A stretch of DNA of 64,000 nucleotides. Source: Heligmosomoides polygyrus polygyrus. Its lineage: Eukaryota; Nematoda; Chromadorea; Rhabditida; Heligmosomidae. Of this stretch, positions 42,853 to 55,193 are shown in pieces. The stretch covers positions 11,489,844-11,553,843 of the forward strand of contig OX377203.1 of assembly GCA_947396885.1 (NCBI GenBank). The letters are read 5' to 3'. Below the pieces are notes generated by a model. It was not told where the DNA came from. It saw only the letters and a program-made list of their open reading frames with translations, and made no database searches. Each line of letters starts with the position of its first letter. Position 1 is the first letter of the stretch. Position numbers and translations under genes: made by a program.

Positions 42853-43248
42853 CACGTACCGCACTATTTTCACGTCGAACTGGACACTTTTCAGATGAAA
42901 TTGGACACTCTTCTACGCTAGTCTAAGACTTTTGAAATCGAAATGAGCGTCTTTCACATTGGACTAGAGGCTCTTCAAAAAGGTCAGAATAATTTCTTCT
43001 GAAGGAAAAGATCCGTATGATGGACTTTCAAGCTTTAATTCACCTATTGGATAAATGAACACATTTTATGAAGTTTGATAAAACTTTATTTTTGAGAAAA
43101 ACATAGCATAAAGTTCGTTTTAAAGAGCATAAACGTGGACATTTAGTTCTAAAAGAACTAAATGTTCAATTTTATTCCAAATGCACCAAGTCTGTTTAGA
43201 AGAGTGACGCGAAGTGTGTCCAATTTGACGTGAAAATGGTACGTACTG
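42853..43248. mobile_element. AT-rich fold-back MITE, compact reference copy
   Basis: It begins CACGTACCGCACTATTTTCACGTC-like sequence and ends GACGTGAAAATGGTACGTA, inverted matches. Inner parts repeat units of about 21 bases around TTGGACACTTTTC. Length is about 395 bases. It is the best-defined member of the family, which recurs at least seven more times in the window. No transposase is present. Confidence 0.65.
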
Positions 43249-43289
43249 CTCAGAGAAGAGAGTTTTAAAAAAGGCATATAGGTTTTTAA

Positions 43290-43630
43290 AAAGTTTTAAG
43301 GGTTTTAAAAAGCAGGTAGACAGCTATTTTTAGCGCTAAAAAGAGATTGCGCCACGCTCTCGTTCAGGATGTCGCGATTTTTTTTCGATTGATATCAAGA
43401 TTTCTGTGCACATGAGCTTTGACGCCTGTTAACGATACCAGAAAAGCAACTGCAAAGAACACACATATCCTCACTTTGATGGTTTACGTAGGTGGCACTT
43501 ACACTAGCAATCGAATAAAAATCGCGACGAGCTTTTCGAATACATGGCGCGATCTGACCTTTTAATACGCTATATGCTTTCTTCCTCGCGGTGCTTTAAG
43601 TCACATTTTAATTTATTATTCTCTCCTTGC
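43290..43630. repeat. Middle part of the long AT-rich fold-back MITE
   Basis: GCAGGTAGACAGCTATTTTT and GCGCTAAAAAGAGATTGCGCC, then a mirrored CGCGATTTTTTTTCGATTG and its inverse near 43510, as in the copies at 26.3 and 31.4 kb. Noncoding. Confidence 0.5.
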
Positions 43631-43639
43631 GCTCAGCCG

Positions 43640-44180
43640 ATCGTCAGTCAATTAAGCCAGAAAGGGCCCCTGTCGTATACAATGGCCAGACGTCCAGCAG
43701 CCTAACGGCCGCCAAACGGCCGACACATGACAACTCGTCCGCGAGGGCGGGGCTACGAGAGGGACGCCCAGTCGAGGTATCTATGTGGTATCTAACGTCC
43801 GGACCCACGGAGTGCAATGGAAGGCCAACTCCAATGTTTGTTCCTGACGTCTGTGTTCGAAAACGTTCACCAGCGAGTCATCGTTTCTTATCTACGCATT
43901 CACCCCTACTCGGTCTAGCGTCACCTGAAATGGCGCTATCAGTAGTTGCGGTCAGCTGTAAGGGCACACGCAGCTGTCGTGTTGTGTCTGTGGAAGACCG
44001 GTCTCAGTCACAGCAACGGCGTCGCCATGTCGTCGTCCTTGCCCTTTCCGCTGTTGTCGTGACCTTTCAGGTTCCACAGTTTCGATTTTGCTTCAACATC
44101 TGTCCGAACTTCTTGAAGAGCGCCTCATTTTCCCTGTGTCTGCGGTGCTTCCTTTGAAAAATTCATTCTTTTGCTGAAGA
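43640..44180 (+). repeat. Unnamed dispersed repeat, copy 2
   Basis: It holds a 176-codon open frame (43627-44157) that looks like no protein I know, and it shares patches with 39740-40130 at the DNA level, notably TTTCGATTTTGCTTSAA. The shared DNA with different frames argues against a gene. Confidence 0.35.
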
Positions 44181-44254
44181 AAGTGATCTTGATGTATTGA
44201 AAGAAGAAGCTGAAATTCTGCATTCTTTGAAGTGCGTGCCGATTTGAAATACTC

Positions 44255-44868
44255 AATTTCGACGTGAAACTGGACAATTTTCAAGTCAAGTTCGACAGTT
44301 TTCAAGCCAGATAGGACAATCATGTAGTCAAGGTTGACCCTTTTGAAGTAAATCTGAACGTTTTCAAAATCAAGACGAAGATTCATTAAAATAGAGGCTT
44401 TTCGGGACGGCTTGAGAACCGCAGTAGCAGCGCATATTTTCAACTCACTTGTCCCAATAGTGAAACACACTGCATGAAATTTCCTAACACTTTCATCTTT
44501 TAAATCAAAGCAATGAACTAAAATTTGCTTTAAAGCGCGTGTTTTAAAACGAAATAATATTCTGCGCTAAAAAGGATTGCACTCGACCAAATCGTCGCGA
44601 TTTTTGACCGATAGCTTTGCTGGAGAGGACGTCGATTTGAAGAACACATTATTAGCCGAACAAGAATGAAACTCCTGAATGCTTCGTGGTGCTTATATAT
44701 TGTTTTGATGGCTGCGAAATGATAGTGACGTGTCGTTGCAGATCACCAGTTGCATGTTTGCCACAGTAGGTCCACTCGGATTTCAAGAGCTTCGAGCTTG
44801 TTAGAAAGAGTTTCCAACTTGGTTTGAAAGGTATCTAGCTCAACGTAAATATACTATAAATGATTTCT
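44255..44868. mobile_element. AT-rich fold-back MITE, about 610-base copy
   Basis: It opens TTTCGACGTGAAACTGGAC with 21-base units after it and closes with TTTCCAACTTGGTTTGAAAGG and CAACGTAAATATACTATA. The middle carries the GCGCTAAAAAGGATTGC block. Noncoding. Confidence 0.5.
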
Positions 44869-44869
44869 T

Positions 44870-46074
44870 TGGTCTGCGCTGGTACTGCGGTTCTCAAGAC
44901 TTTATTTTGATATCAGCCTGAGCCACCGCGCATAAGACTCAAGAATGCCGTTTTCCCTGTACGCTCGCCTTTTATGGTCGCCAGGAGGGAGAAGTCACGC
45001 CCCTCCGCTCCTATTGGACGGCCGGTGGGCTGTCCGTGACGCACCGAATCCACGGCCAGGTGCATGCAAATAATCAATGCAACATATTCACCACGAGAAT
45101 TTCTACCTATAATCAATTCAAATTCAGGATACATATACTAGATACAACTAATAAACTCTATAACACAACAGCATTTTAGAATTATAAGTACTTACAGTAG
45201 AAGCACAACGATCCCTACTTAACATATATACATTTGGAAATGAAGTCCTGTTACATAATCTTCTGAGTTCTCTCAACTAGGAATCCTCTTGTCTTATTCT
45301 GATCGTATAAGTTTGTGCTAGGCCGTCGTTGGAATATGGGACTGCGACATTCAACTCTTCGGAAGAATAGTGAAAATCTTGTAAAGGGCACCAAGCGGTT
45401 TCACGCATAAATGATGATAAGATCTGTTGGATCTCTAGTAGCTTTTTGTCGTCTGCTCACCACAGGCATTGGCTTATGTAATATATAACTAAAAAAAATT
45501 GATTTCATTCAGTCGACTCTACAAGTGGACTCTGAACGGTGGTAAGTATCGACTGTTCAGTGGCAGTGAAAGTCGTTAAAGTTCCTGAGGAATGAAAGTT
45601 GCGTAAGTTAAGTTGGAGAACCCGAAAAAACTGAAGTAGTTGAAGATACTGACGAGCTTACGTTAACCGTAGTTATGCGAAAGCGGACAAGGATGAAACA
45701 GGGCATCAGCAGAGTGGCAAAGTCGATGACAATGCTGTGGAGAAAGCGAAGGTTAATGATGCAGATGGGAAGTGCTGCGTTCCAATCAGTTAACTACTAA
45801 CAAATGTATCAGCTATCAGCAACGTTTTGCATTATTAATTAATGAAAATAGATTACTACTGTCTTATTTTCGTCTTGATCTAATGAATACATTCTAATTA
45901 TGGCGCATAATGAGCGTGTCTTAATTCCAGAATCTAAAATTTACTTTTTAATACACAATTTTCAGACCCTGACAATCTCCGCGTGCTATACCATGCAGGC
46001 GATGCGACGATCAATCTGGCAAATACGATCATGTTTGTCAGCAATTTATCGCACTTTTTATTCTATTTATTCTA
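44870..46074. other. Stretch without recognised gene
   Basis: No exon series or terminal repeats could be supported. 45505-45550 resembles 40053-40100 (ACAAGTGRAYTCTGAAC), so it may hold a third piece of the unnamed dispersed repeat. Confidence 0.3.
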
Positions 46075-47350
46075 CAGGGTGCGCATTAATTATGGGTCTC
46101 GGCGAAAATTTGCGGATTTAAACCGCGAGCTACATTTTTTTCTGAAAATTTAAGTGCTATTATTTTGAGAATTGTTTATACTATGCGCTACGAAAAGTTT
46201 TGTGTACGTTCTTTGCATTCTATACTATGGTTAAGGCTCATCCGAAGCGTGCCGCCATCATCGGTCTGCACCAAGAAGATCATGAGTCGAAGAAAATTGC
46301 TTATTTTCTATCTGGGATCGGTCCGAAACACGATTGAACGGTTCAAGAAGCTCGAAAGTGCCATACATCGGACCGGTAAGGACGGGGTGGAAAGGTTTCT
46401 GTTGCAACGTTTGACACCATGAAATGAAGAAAGAAGAAAAATTCCTCGCCGCTCAATGAGGAATGTGACGAAAGAGGAAGGCATCAGTGCTACCTCTGTG
46501 AGAAACATTGTCAGAGGGAAGCTAAGACTTTGCCCTTACCGACATTAAACGGGAACTTTCCTTTCGTCCCAAATGAAGAACGTGCGGATGAAGAGATGCA
46601 GGAGAGTTATGACGCACTTCGCAGATGGTACGCACCGGAGCATCATTTTCAGTGACGAGAATTTTTTTTTACAACAGAACCTGTTGCGAATCTACAAAAC
46701 AATTGGACCTTCGCAACAGATATGAAGCAGGTCATTTCTAGAGGAAAAGTCATTGGGAAAACTGCACATCCGAGCTTCGTTATGGCTTGTAGTGCGATAA
46801 CCTCAGTTGAGAAGACGCCACTGGTGTTCGTCGATGCTGGAGTGAAGAGTAATAAGTAACTATACTTGAAATCGGTCCTGGAGAAAGTTTTGAAGACATG
46901 GTTCATTTCTGACTTTGGAGACAAGCCATGGTGCTTTCAGCAAGACTCGGCTCCTGCAGACAGGTCGAGTGTCTTCCAGCAGGGGCTGATTTCATCACCT
47001 ATAAAGAACGGCCATCAAATTCGCCAGATATGAACCTCCTGACTTTCTGGTCTGGTCAGTTTTTGAGCAGAAGATTTCAGCTACAGGATACTACAATGGT
47101 ATCGCTCTAAGCTGAACTTACGAAAGCATGGAATGTTCTTGATGAGGACTATCTGTGTGCCAGCTGCGACGCCTTCGTAACTCATCCGAGAAGCTGCATA
47201 CGAGCAAGAAGAGGGCACTTGGAATGAAGGCTGTAACTTTTGATTGTTAAGGACCTTAGGGAAGATTACGAAGCGTTTTTCTCCGCTTTGAATAGTTTGC
47301 GTTACTATGACACCTCGATTATTTGAGGCCCATAATTAATGCGCACCCTG
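46075..47350 (+). mobile_element. Decayed Tc1/mariner transposon, full length
   Basis: The element is 1,276 bases between TA sites; the left end CAGGGTGCGCATTAATTATGG is matched inverted by CCATAATTAATGCGCACCCTG. Plus-strand transposase remains can be read only across several frames: an N-terminal KRAAIIGLHQE..ESKKIA helix region near 46245, a middle part near 46800 and a late part around 46920-47110. Many stops show an old insertion. Confidence 0.8.
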
Positions 47351-47603
47351 TACATGCAATATAAATGGAGGGAAGGGATGGAGTTAACCTAACCGTCGAG
47401 TGACCACGGAGCCATTTCTGGTTAGAAAATCAATTTTTCCTACTGTAGTATAGAAAGCCGTCACTGTCTCTTTTTAAGCAATACATTGTATTGTTTACAT
47501 TGATGTTTTTTATTGATGTCACTTCAAGAAACTCCATTATTTCGAATTAATGTTGAAACATCTGTTTGGCGGCAGGCATGCAGTAGGAATTCTATTGAAA
47601 CCA

Positions 47604-49247
47604 ATGTCAATAAGGGCAAAAATTAACGATGGTAAGCCAATTGAAGATAGGCAATCATCATTCAGATAGTCAGAAAATCGACCCGTCGACGGCATTCGAC
47701 TTTATTCCAGCGAGGCCAAGCGACAAAGATGATATCGTCAAACTCTGCGTGAATGAGTTCATTCATGTTGAACCGAACCGCACAGTAAGGTAGGCTTTCT
47801 GATTTTACTATATTATACTTACTGCTAATTTATACTTTACTTCAAAGAGTTTTTAATCGTTCAGTCTCGTGCGCCAGTAGATTTACTATTGATATGGAAC
47901 ATTCAGTGCTTTTTATTCCCTCTGGAATTTGTTTTCGTCCCCAGTGCAAGCGTGCAGGTACAATTCCACACAAACACATTCACAAGTTTTCCGCGCATTT
48001 CTCGAGTTGCACTAGGTGGCGAAACGGATCCTAGTTTTGTTTTATCTCTCAACGATGAGCCTATTGTCCCATATTTAAACATACGTAAACGAGATTAATC
48101 CAATAACCGTTTCCTCAGAACACTGACGGTTCGCCTCCAGTAGTGCGATCGACACTTCTTTATCTCCAAAACTTTCAGGCGTTGAAGCTCACAGAAGAAG
48201 CGTCACGTAACATTTTCGAGTACATCGCAGCTAAATCTCTGCACTATCCATATTCCTATCGCATTCATGAGAAGGTAGGATGACATCTGCTTATCCTTCT
48301 GAGCCCAGTGTATGTCAATCTTTCGTGTACTCTTCAACTGTTCCTGAGAGTTGAGTGAGCGCTTGTAGAAGCCGGAAAGAATGCGGAGCAGGTATAAGTA
48401 TTACTGTCCGTGACGGAATAGTGACGCGTGGTAGCAAATGGTATATTGATTAAACGCTCATCTTTTTCAGGACACAGGAAGATTAATCGGATTTCGATTG
48501 CTTTCCATAGGACATCGGGACTCTTCGTTAGACGTGGAGCCTGTTCCACTAGCTGAAGTAAGCCATCCAGGAGCGCAACGATTATGTAGGTGGCTGAGAT
48601 TTTCCTTTATAAAAAGACATCTATTGAGCAGAGAACTCCAAACGTCTTAAACCAAAATGAATGCCTTACGTGTCTTTGCAGAGTAGTTGAACCGGTATCA
48701 AATGCGGTATTAACATTGCGTAACGAGAGCTGTCGTTTAAGGCATACAAGTGTGGGGTTGTTTTTCAGCCATCCTGTTTTCCGCTAAGTATAAAAGAGTC
48801 AAAACTTTAGGTGAAATACTAGAAGCGTCAAAGGCTAAGATGTGGCGATGGGCAGATGACGGCGTTAAGAAAGTTCTTCGACGTGAAATCAGCTACGTTA
48901 CTCCGCGCCACCAACGAAAAGGAATCGCGAACTTCCTGATACATCTCGGTCTCGATTTTAAGGCACTAAGAGTGGGTTGCTTTAAAATTTGAAAGAGAGC
49001 CTTTTAATTAGAAATTGGGTTACCAGAACATTTTGCCAACATTTTGTAGCAGCAACAATTCATCACTTTCGAAATGTAGGTTTAGAGTATTGGCGTTCAT
49101 GGCATCACATCTGAAGCGTCGTCATTGGCTAATCAAAGGCTGCTGGAAAAGCATGGCTACGTATGCGTTGGAAAGCCGGACTATAAGCTAGAAATGCACG
49201 ATGGAAATGAAGGTGTAAAGGTGTACTTCAAAGATCTCAGACACTAG
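47604..49247 (+). CDS. GNAT-family N-acetyltransferase
   Basis: Six exons join in phase: 47604-47631, 47666-47784, 48179-48274, 48471-48585, 48769-48971 and 49086-49247, giving 723 bases and 240 residues. The order of features is that of nematode GNAT enzymes: an N-terminal FDFIPARPSDKDDI strand-helix, a middle strand GRLIGFRLLSI, then SYVTPRHQRKGIANFLIHL, which contains the acetyl-CoA binding RxxGxA-type turn (here RKGIA), and the C-terminal EASSLANQRLLEKHGY with the usual 'excess of asparagine' helix. These enzymes move an acetyl group from acetyl-CoA to an amine; the substrate is unknown, though similarity to arylalkylamine acetyltransferase-like worm proteins is possible. The donor of exon 2 is taken at 47784 because the alternative at 47789 causes a stop. 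Its flanks are a dead Tc1/mariner copy on the left and unassigned DNA on the right. Confidence 0.8.
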
Positions 49248-50128
49248 TCACGTGGCTCTTCCTTTTCTGAAACAACTTAGAGCAATCTTGTAATCGACTC
49301 TTACCATAAGTCTTGTCTGATTTCATTAATAGTGTAAGAGTCTCCTAACCCTGGCGTAATCATAACAGACATGATTGACTCATCAACTTTTCTAGTGTGG
49401 AGAAATCATAGTCATCAAAGGTTGCCATTCGTTGTGCTTCCTGTTATCTACTTGTCACTATTGTTAGGGAAACGAACACAATCAGCATTCGACTAGCTGC
49501 TTACTGTCGTCTTCGATATGCAATAAATTCGTCAGCAGTTCTGAATTTGCAGTTCTTGCACATGTTCTTTAATAGCATAGCTAGCTGACCTCACGCAGCT
49601 GATCATAATGCCCGAATGCTCAATTGTAGATGTCGTGGAAGATAGTATGTATCCGTGTCGCGTTAAAGTAATCTACAAACACTCCGTCTGTATATCTTTT
49701 CTGATATGCAATTTGAGTTCCTGGTCACAGTCTGGAACCGAACCCAGTCTAATGATCTGCAACGCACCGATAAAACGTTATTTGCCTCGAATAAACGTTT
49801 TTCGATGGATCTTTATTACTGTACAAAAGTAAACGTTTATTTAATGGTAACGAATTCTACACTGTGAGGGTGCAGACGTTGAAGACAGTTCTTGTTGCCA
49901 TTTCAGTGCTCAAAAATTGGCAGTTACCATCTGAGAATAATCAGTGGTGTAATTATATCAACACTACAGCGATAACCCGGAAATCCAGCCTAATGAGAAG
50001 GAAATACAGGTGTGCAGGATTAAATGTTGCAAAGAAGGTGAACAGTCGCGCTATAGATTTTATGCAAGTGCGGAATAATGAAGATTTCGCCCACATATTG
50101 TACCATTTGAGATCCAACTTGGGCCTGT
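49248..50128. other. Stretch downstream of the GNAT gene without recognised gene
   Basis: AATAAA at about 49520 could end the GNAT transcript. Short open frames at 49608 and 49864 lack features of real exons. Nothing else is supported. Confidence 0.3.
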
Positions 50129-50519
50129 CCTAGTGGGGGGGGGCGTACAACTAAAAACTATGTAGCAAAATTAATTAAGACTTACCGAGCGGCTCCTAGA
50201 GAACAAGATTGAACCTAAAAGAAACAAAAACGGACGATTAAACAAAAAACTAAATTGCCAGGATTTTGCAACAATCTCGGCGGGCAAAGAACGACAGAAT
50301 GGAGGCATGCCGCGTGTTGACCACCGTCTGACGTGTTATAACCAGGATTTAACATGGTGAGGAGCACAAATTTTGCTTGCCCACAACTGCGGCAAGAACA
50401 AATATAACTTTTATTTTTTTCTCAATGAATTTTTCGAGTTTAGGTGCTGTCTTGCTCTGTAGGAGCCGCTGGGTAAATCACAGGTCGATTTGTTACATGT
50501 TGTCCCCCCCCCACCTAGG
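50129..50519. mobile_element. MITE with G-run ends
   Basis: The left end CCTAGTGGGGGGGGG and right end CCCCCCCCACCTAGG are inverted; similarity continues to GAGCGGCTCCTAG at about 65 bases from each end. It is 391 bases and noncoding. Target duplication is not clear. Confidence 0.65.
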
Positions 50520-50984
50520 ATAGATCCTCGAGACTTCTACACGCTTTCCTTTTTCAAGGGAAAGGTTGGCTTTAAAAAAGAATCTCAAAAAGCCACCGGC
50601 TCCTTATTTCATTACCCCAGCTTGATTTATTCGCCTCAACGTCGTACAATGTTGTCCGTCGTACAACGTTTTATTGCAGTGGATGAGGTCAAACTTCAAT
50701 TAATGATTTTTCAGCAAGACTAGGTACGGTTTCCTGCTTCGAAGACGACACTTGCCTTCAGCGATGCTCATTTTTCCGGGAACTGAGCAAGGACATCTGG
50801 TCATTGAATTCGTCCGACGTGAACCCTCTAGCCGTTCCTGTCTCGGGATATTTGGAGTACAAGATTACTCCAAGATATCGCCGAGCGTGGACTATCTCAC
50901 TATAGAACCGCTTGTGACCAACGTGTACATCGGTCGAGCGTTATTTTCATGCTTGCATTTCCCATAGAACATTTCCCGTAGAAC

Positions 50985-52810
50985 GTTTCGATGACCGCAT
51001 GATGAAGATCGTTGTCGCCGTAGAAGAGCGACAATGTCATTTCTTTTCCACGTATGCTTCGCAGATAGGTTGCTCCGAGCAAACCAAGGACGAGTTCTGG
51101 TCCCTGCTTGATGAGGAGACAGCGGAAGTACCGTAAGATATGGTTGCTGTGGCAGGTGACCTTAACGGTCACGTCGGAGCAGAGAAAGACGGCTACAGCT
51201 GTCATCGTGGTTTTGGCTATGGGTCACGCAACGCAAATGGTGAGCGTATACTTGAGTATGCCGACTCACACGACCTCACCATCGTGAACACCAAATTTTG
51301 AAAGCGTGAAACCCACCTCATCTCGTTTTATAGCGGGAACGCCAAAACACAGATTGACTATGTCCTTGTTAGGCGTCGCGACCAAGGGCTTGTCACAGAC
51401 GCGAAGACCGTGCCCTATGAGACGGTTGCCACGCAACATTGTCCACTGATATGCTCGCGGAAGATCACACCTCCGAGGTGTAAGCGTGTCGAGCGCTGCG
51501 GGTCGGCTAGAATCAAATGGTGGCGACTGAAAGAGAAGGAAGCGGCAGTTATTTCTCGCATTCGGTTGCTGACGGTAACGACTGTCGAAGAAACCTGGAA
51601 AGAGGTTACGGATTCGTCGATAGACGTATACGGGATGTCGTCCAGCTTTCCAATAATCAGTGTGGTTTCGTTGCCGACTGCGAAACGGCTGATTCCACAT
51701 ACGCCGTTCGTCTTCTGCTAGAGAAGCACCGCGAGAAACAGAAACCGGTCATTTTGCCTTCCTGGACTTGGAGAAGGCCTTCAACCGCGTTCCGCGAGAA
51801 GTTATATGGTACGCGTTGCAACGACACGGCGTTCCTGAAGAGCTTATTGAGTGGGTGCGCATCCTCTACTCGTGCCCAATAAGCCGAGTAGGAGCACCAG
51901 CGGGCACCTCGATGGAGTTTCCTATCTCTGTCGGAGTACACCAGGGGTCTGCGCTCTCTCCACTGCTCTTCGTGATCGTCATGGATGCAATTACACGAGA
52001 TCTTCAGAACGTAGCTCCTTGGACGTTGCTGTATGCCGACGACGTCATGCTTGCGTGTGAAGACGAAGGTGAACTCGAGCGATGGGCACAGGAATGGTGC
52101 GATCGCTTGGCATTGTTCGGACTCAAGCTAAACGTCAAAAAGACGGAATACTTCACGACGGATGTGAATGAGCTCGGATCTATCAAGATCAATGCTACTG
52201 AGTTCTCACGAGTGACATCTTTCAAGTATCTTGGGTCAACAGTCACGTCCGATGGCAGCCTACAGTTGGAGGTGGATGCGCGTGTGAGTGCAGCCTGGCC
52301 CAAACGGCGCTCACTGACTGGGGTGCTTTGCGACAGAACAATACCTGAGCATCTCAAATCGAGGGTTTATAGAACAGTCGTTCGCCCGGTATCGACGTAC
52401 GGTGCTGAGTGCTGGCTCGTGACGAAGGAGATTGAAAGCCGCCTCAGTGTAATGGAGACGAAGATGCTAAGGTGGACGGCTGGAGTAACGCGTTTGGACC
52501 GCGTTCGCAACGACACCATACGACAAAGCTTTGGTGTCGCCACGATAGCCGACAAGTTGCGTGAAGCTCGTCTACGATGGTATGGTCACTTGCTTCGCGC
52601 TAACGACTACACCGTCTGAAAGATGGGCCTGAACCTTGAAGTCCCTGGAAAACGGCGCAGAGGACGCCCGAAGCAACGTTGGCTAGATACGTTGCGCTTG
52701 GACTCAAAGATAGCTGGTGTGCATCCTGATCAAGCATTTGATCGGGAGAAATTGCGTCACCACACCAGAAGAGCGGACCACGCCACCAAGCGGGACAAAC
52801 GCTGCTGAAA
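50985..52810 (+). mobile_element. RTE retrotransposon copy, 5' truncated and internally deleted
   Basis: It starts inside the endonuclease (VERFDDRMMKIVVA) and runs to KRDKRC, then an ATG/GAT trimer tail near 52808. An inner deletion joins the end of the linker (EETWKEVTDS) to the reverse transcriptase (DVVQLSNNQCGF), removing about 250 residues compared with the copy at 27.6 kb. The later part from 51768 to 52619 is open and keeps LLYADDVMLA. Stops occur in the endonuclease (for example near 51135 and 51300) and at 52617. Confidence 0.88.
51768..52619 (+). pseudogene. RTE reverse transcriptase C-terminal part, open for 283 codons
   Basis: It contains EKAFNRVPREV, VHQGSALSPLLFV, YADD with both aspartates, FKYLGSTV and MLRWTAGVTR. 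It ends at a stop where the 27.6 kb copy continues with KIGL, so the C-terminal domain lies after the stop. Confidence 0.8.
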
Positions 52811-53465
52811 ATGATGATGATTGACCATGATGGAGACATTTGAAAACGTATGATGTTTGTTAGTTTGCTGTCTTGAGTTAGCACTCCTCCGTAGCCGTAG
52901 CCAAGTGTAGAGGACAAGTGATTCGCATTGAAAGATCGAAAGGCCCGCTCTTTAGCAGAGCTCGTATCTGTGTTGGAAGTTCGTCTGCGCGCCCGCACCG
53001 TTTTTTAAAAATAAATGAAGGTTGCGCTTGTTCAATTAAACATTCACTTTCGACACTTACCTTATGGTTTATTATATAGCAAGAGATCATAGTGTTCCAA
53101 CATAGTGTCCCCAGAATATACCTTAATTTTGACGCTCGGTCTTCGGTTTAGACACAACACAACATAACACAACATTTGATGTGAAGCAATGTATAAGAAC
53201 TGTAGAATGCAACAACAATCAAGGCCAGGAAGCGGTAGTCTCCAGAATACACCTCAATTTTGATGCTCTTTCGTTTAGACATAACGCAATATTTAATGTG
53301 AAACAATGTATAAGAACTGTAGGATGCAACAACAATCAAGGTCTCGAAGCGGTAGTTTAAGGAGAAGATAGCTGTCTATTTGCGTACAAAACAGCAGCAG
53401 AATGTAGTACTGAGCACCGCTCTTCATACAAATATTACTGCAGTTCACAGTATAACAGGGCCGGA
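52811..53465. repeat. Local repeat of a 120-base unit
   Basis: The blocks at about 53165-53235 and 53278-53350 repeat AATGTGAARCAATGTATAAG and GCAACAACAATCAAGG head to tail. There is no gene. The rest shows nothing I can name. Confidence 0.6.
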
Positions 53466-54472
53466 TCAAAGTCTTTCGACAACAATGTCATCTTCCTCCG
53501 CAGTGCTTCCTGGTCCGCTACTCGTGTCCCATTCCATCGACACATCGCCGATTCGGCCTTCAATCGTCGATTTCTCCTCCATAAGACGCCTTAGAATATC
53601 TTCTTGTGCGTAGATGTGCAGCTCATCATTCAAGTTGTCCTGTAAGAAGAAATTTTCCATAAACTCATTAGCTATGAGTTCTTTGTAACTGTTAGGTAAG
53701 TCGTGATGAGTGCGAAACTGAGGAAGTGCTTGCGTTAGGAGCATGTTGTTGGAATCCGCAACATTCATGTCAACCTATGCAGTCAGGATTAATTTCGTGC
53801 TACTAAATTTCTCTTGTAGAAAGATAGGCGACGTCTCCAACTTGGCTGCCAACAACCACCATATCAACGATGACCTTTAATAAGGCACCTCGCTGATGAG
53901 CCTTTGGCCACCCGCTACCCAACATGAACGACTTAAACAGTCTGCAAGAGACCTGCGTCGCTCAGTTTTCGGATACAACAAAAGCAATAAGCCACAGAGC
54001 TCTTCAGATCTGACCTCCTCGCTGTTCCTGCTGTTGTCATTTCGTTGCAAAGTCTTTACACGTATTATGGTGACGTGCTTCCTGTCAACACTGCCACAGG
54101 CAGCGTCGCTCATTCCAGCTCCTTCTAACTGTGTCGTTTGCTCTGTGTCCTGGTGGCGATGTGATAGAAGCTTTGATGAGATTCTTCGTATCACTGCTAG
54201 AGGACCTATAAATATGATAGTTGGACAAAAATGCATTTCCCATTGTGCGGCGGGGAAAAGTTAGCGTTGAGCTGTTTACCAGAGCTCTTCTCAGTGCCGA
54301 CATCTTTCACCGCACGGGTAGTAATGGCGTTGAAGATCAGAGAGCGCCATAGATTCTCCGAAGTCTCTTGGACTTCCAGCACTCCATTGATCAGCACTCG
54401 GCCGTCCATTGTGTACCTATGAATATCTATTTTTCGAGCGAGCTTTCGGTTCCGCTTAATTTTACCGGCCAT
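53466..54472 (-). CDS. Unrecognised three-exon gene model, about 215 residues
   Basis: Exons 54472-54280, 54205-54060 and 53774-53466 have GT-AG borders and compatible phases. An alternative donor further into exon 2, at an in-frame GTGCCT near 53885, would lengthen the protein. The N-terminus is basic (GKIKRNRKLARK). The C-terminal exon is acidic and helical in look, ending in a serine/glycine/glutamate-rich tail. I recognise no domain. No membrane segment is evident. It sits between a decayed RTE copy and repeat DNA, so it could be a worm-specific gene or a chance open reading structure. The consistent phases and the clean 3' exon argue mildly for a real gene. Confidence 0.4.
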
Positions 54473-55193
54473 TCTTGGTCTTTCGTTATATTAGTGTCTG
54501 CTCAAGGAACAAGAATTTATTCACAATTATTTTAAACATTTCGATGGCGCCGCAGCAAAGCACTTTGATTGGCTAATATTTGACTTAAGAGGACAACAAA
54601 GCACAGTAACTATATAGGTAACCATATCTTTACTCACGTTCTACTGTCCTTAGACGGCTTGCGGGGGTAGAGGGAACTTTGCCGAGCGCTGGCATAGATC
54701 TCAACTGTTGAATCAATTCGATCATTCATGATACCGAGCATTTTTCTTCTGGAATACTAGATAACATTAAATCCAGTCAACTAAGACTTTCGTGGTTATG
54801 AATTTAGACACGAACTACAAAATAAAGCACTGACACATGGGAAAAAATATGTCAATAAGCAGTTGAGATGAAATTACAAAAAAATTAGAGAATAAGTTGA
54901 ACGGAAGATACAAGGAAAATTAGTCGACGACCTCCGTTTACCATGCTGGCAGTGAAAATAGATGTTAAGGAGCATAGTGATTGTGCCGATTCAAGAAGAT
55001 ACAGCACATGATGTTGCATGACATTCGTTCTCTACAACTGCATGTGAAAACCTTTACCGCAAGCGGCAACATTACAGTGGCGCATCTAAACTACACAGTA
55101 ATATGATAATACTGCCAAAAGCTCTTAAATAGCAACGGAAAAATTGTTCTGACAAACGATGAATTTGTAAGAAAAAAGCGAACAGCATAATAC
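54473..55193. other. Stretch without recognised gene
   Basis: This lies upstream of the unrecognised gene at 53466-54472, whose promoter may be here. No repeat ends or exons are supported. Confidence 0.3.

Noticed and set aside
43627..44157. 176-residue plus-strand frame as a gene
   Set aside because: No known motif, no start context, and a related DNA copy at 39.8 kb does not keep the frame.
47785..47791. Alternative donor for GNAT exon 2 at 47789
   Set aside because: Joining it to the next exon gives an in-frame stop; the GTAAGG donor at 47785 keeps the frame.
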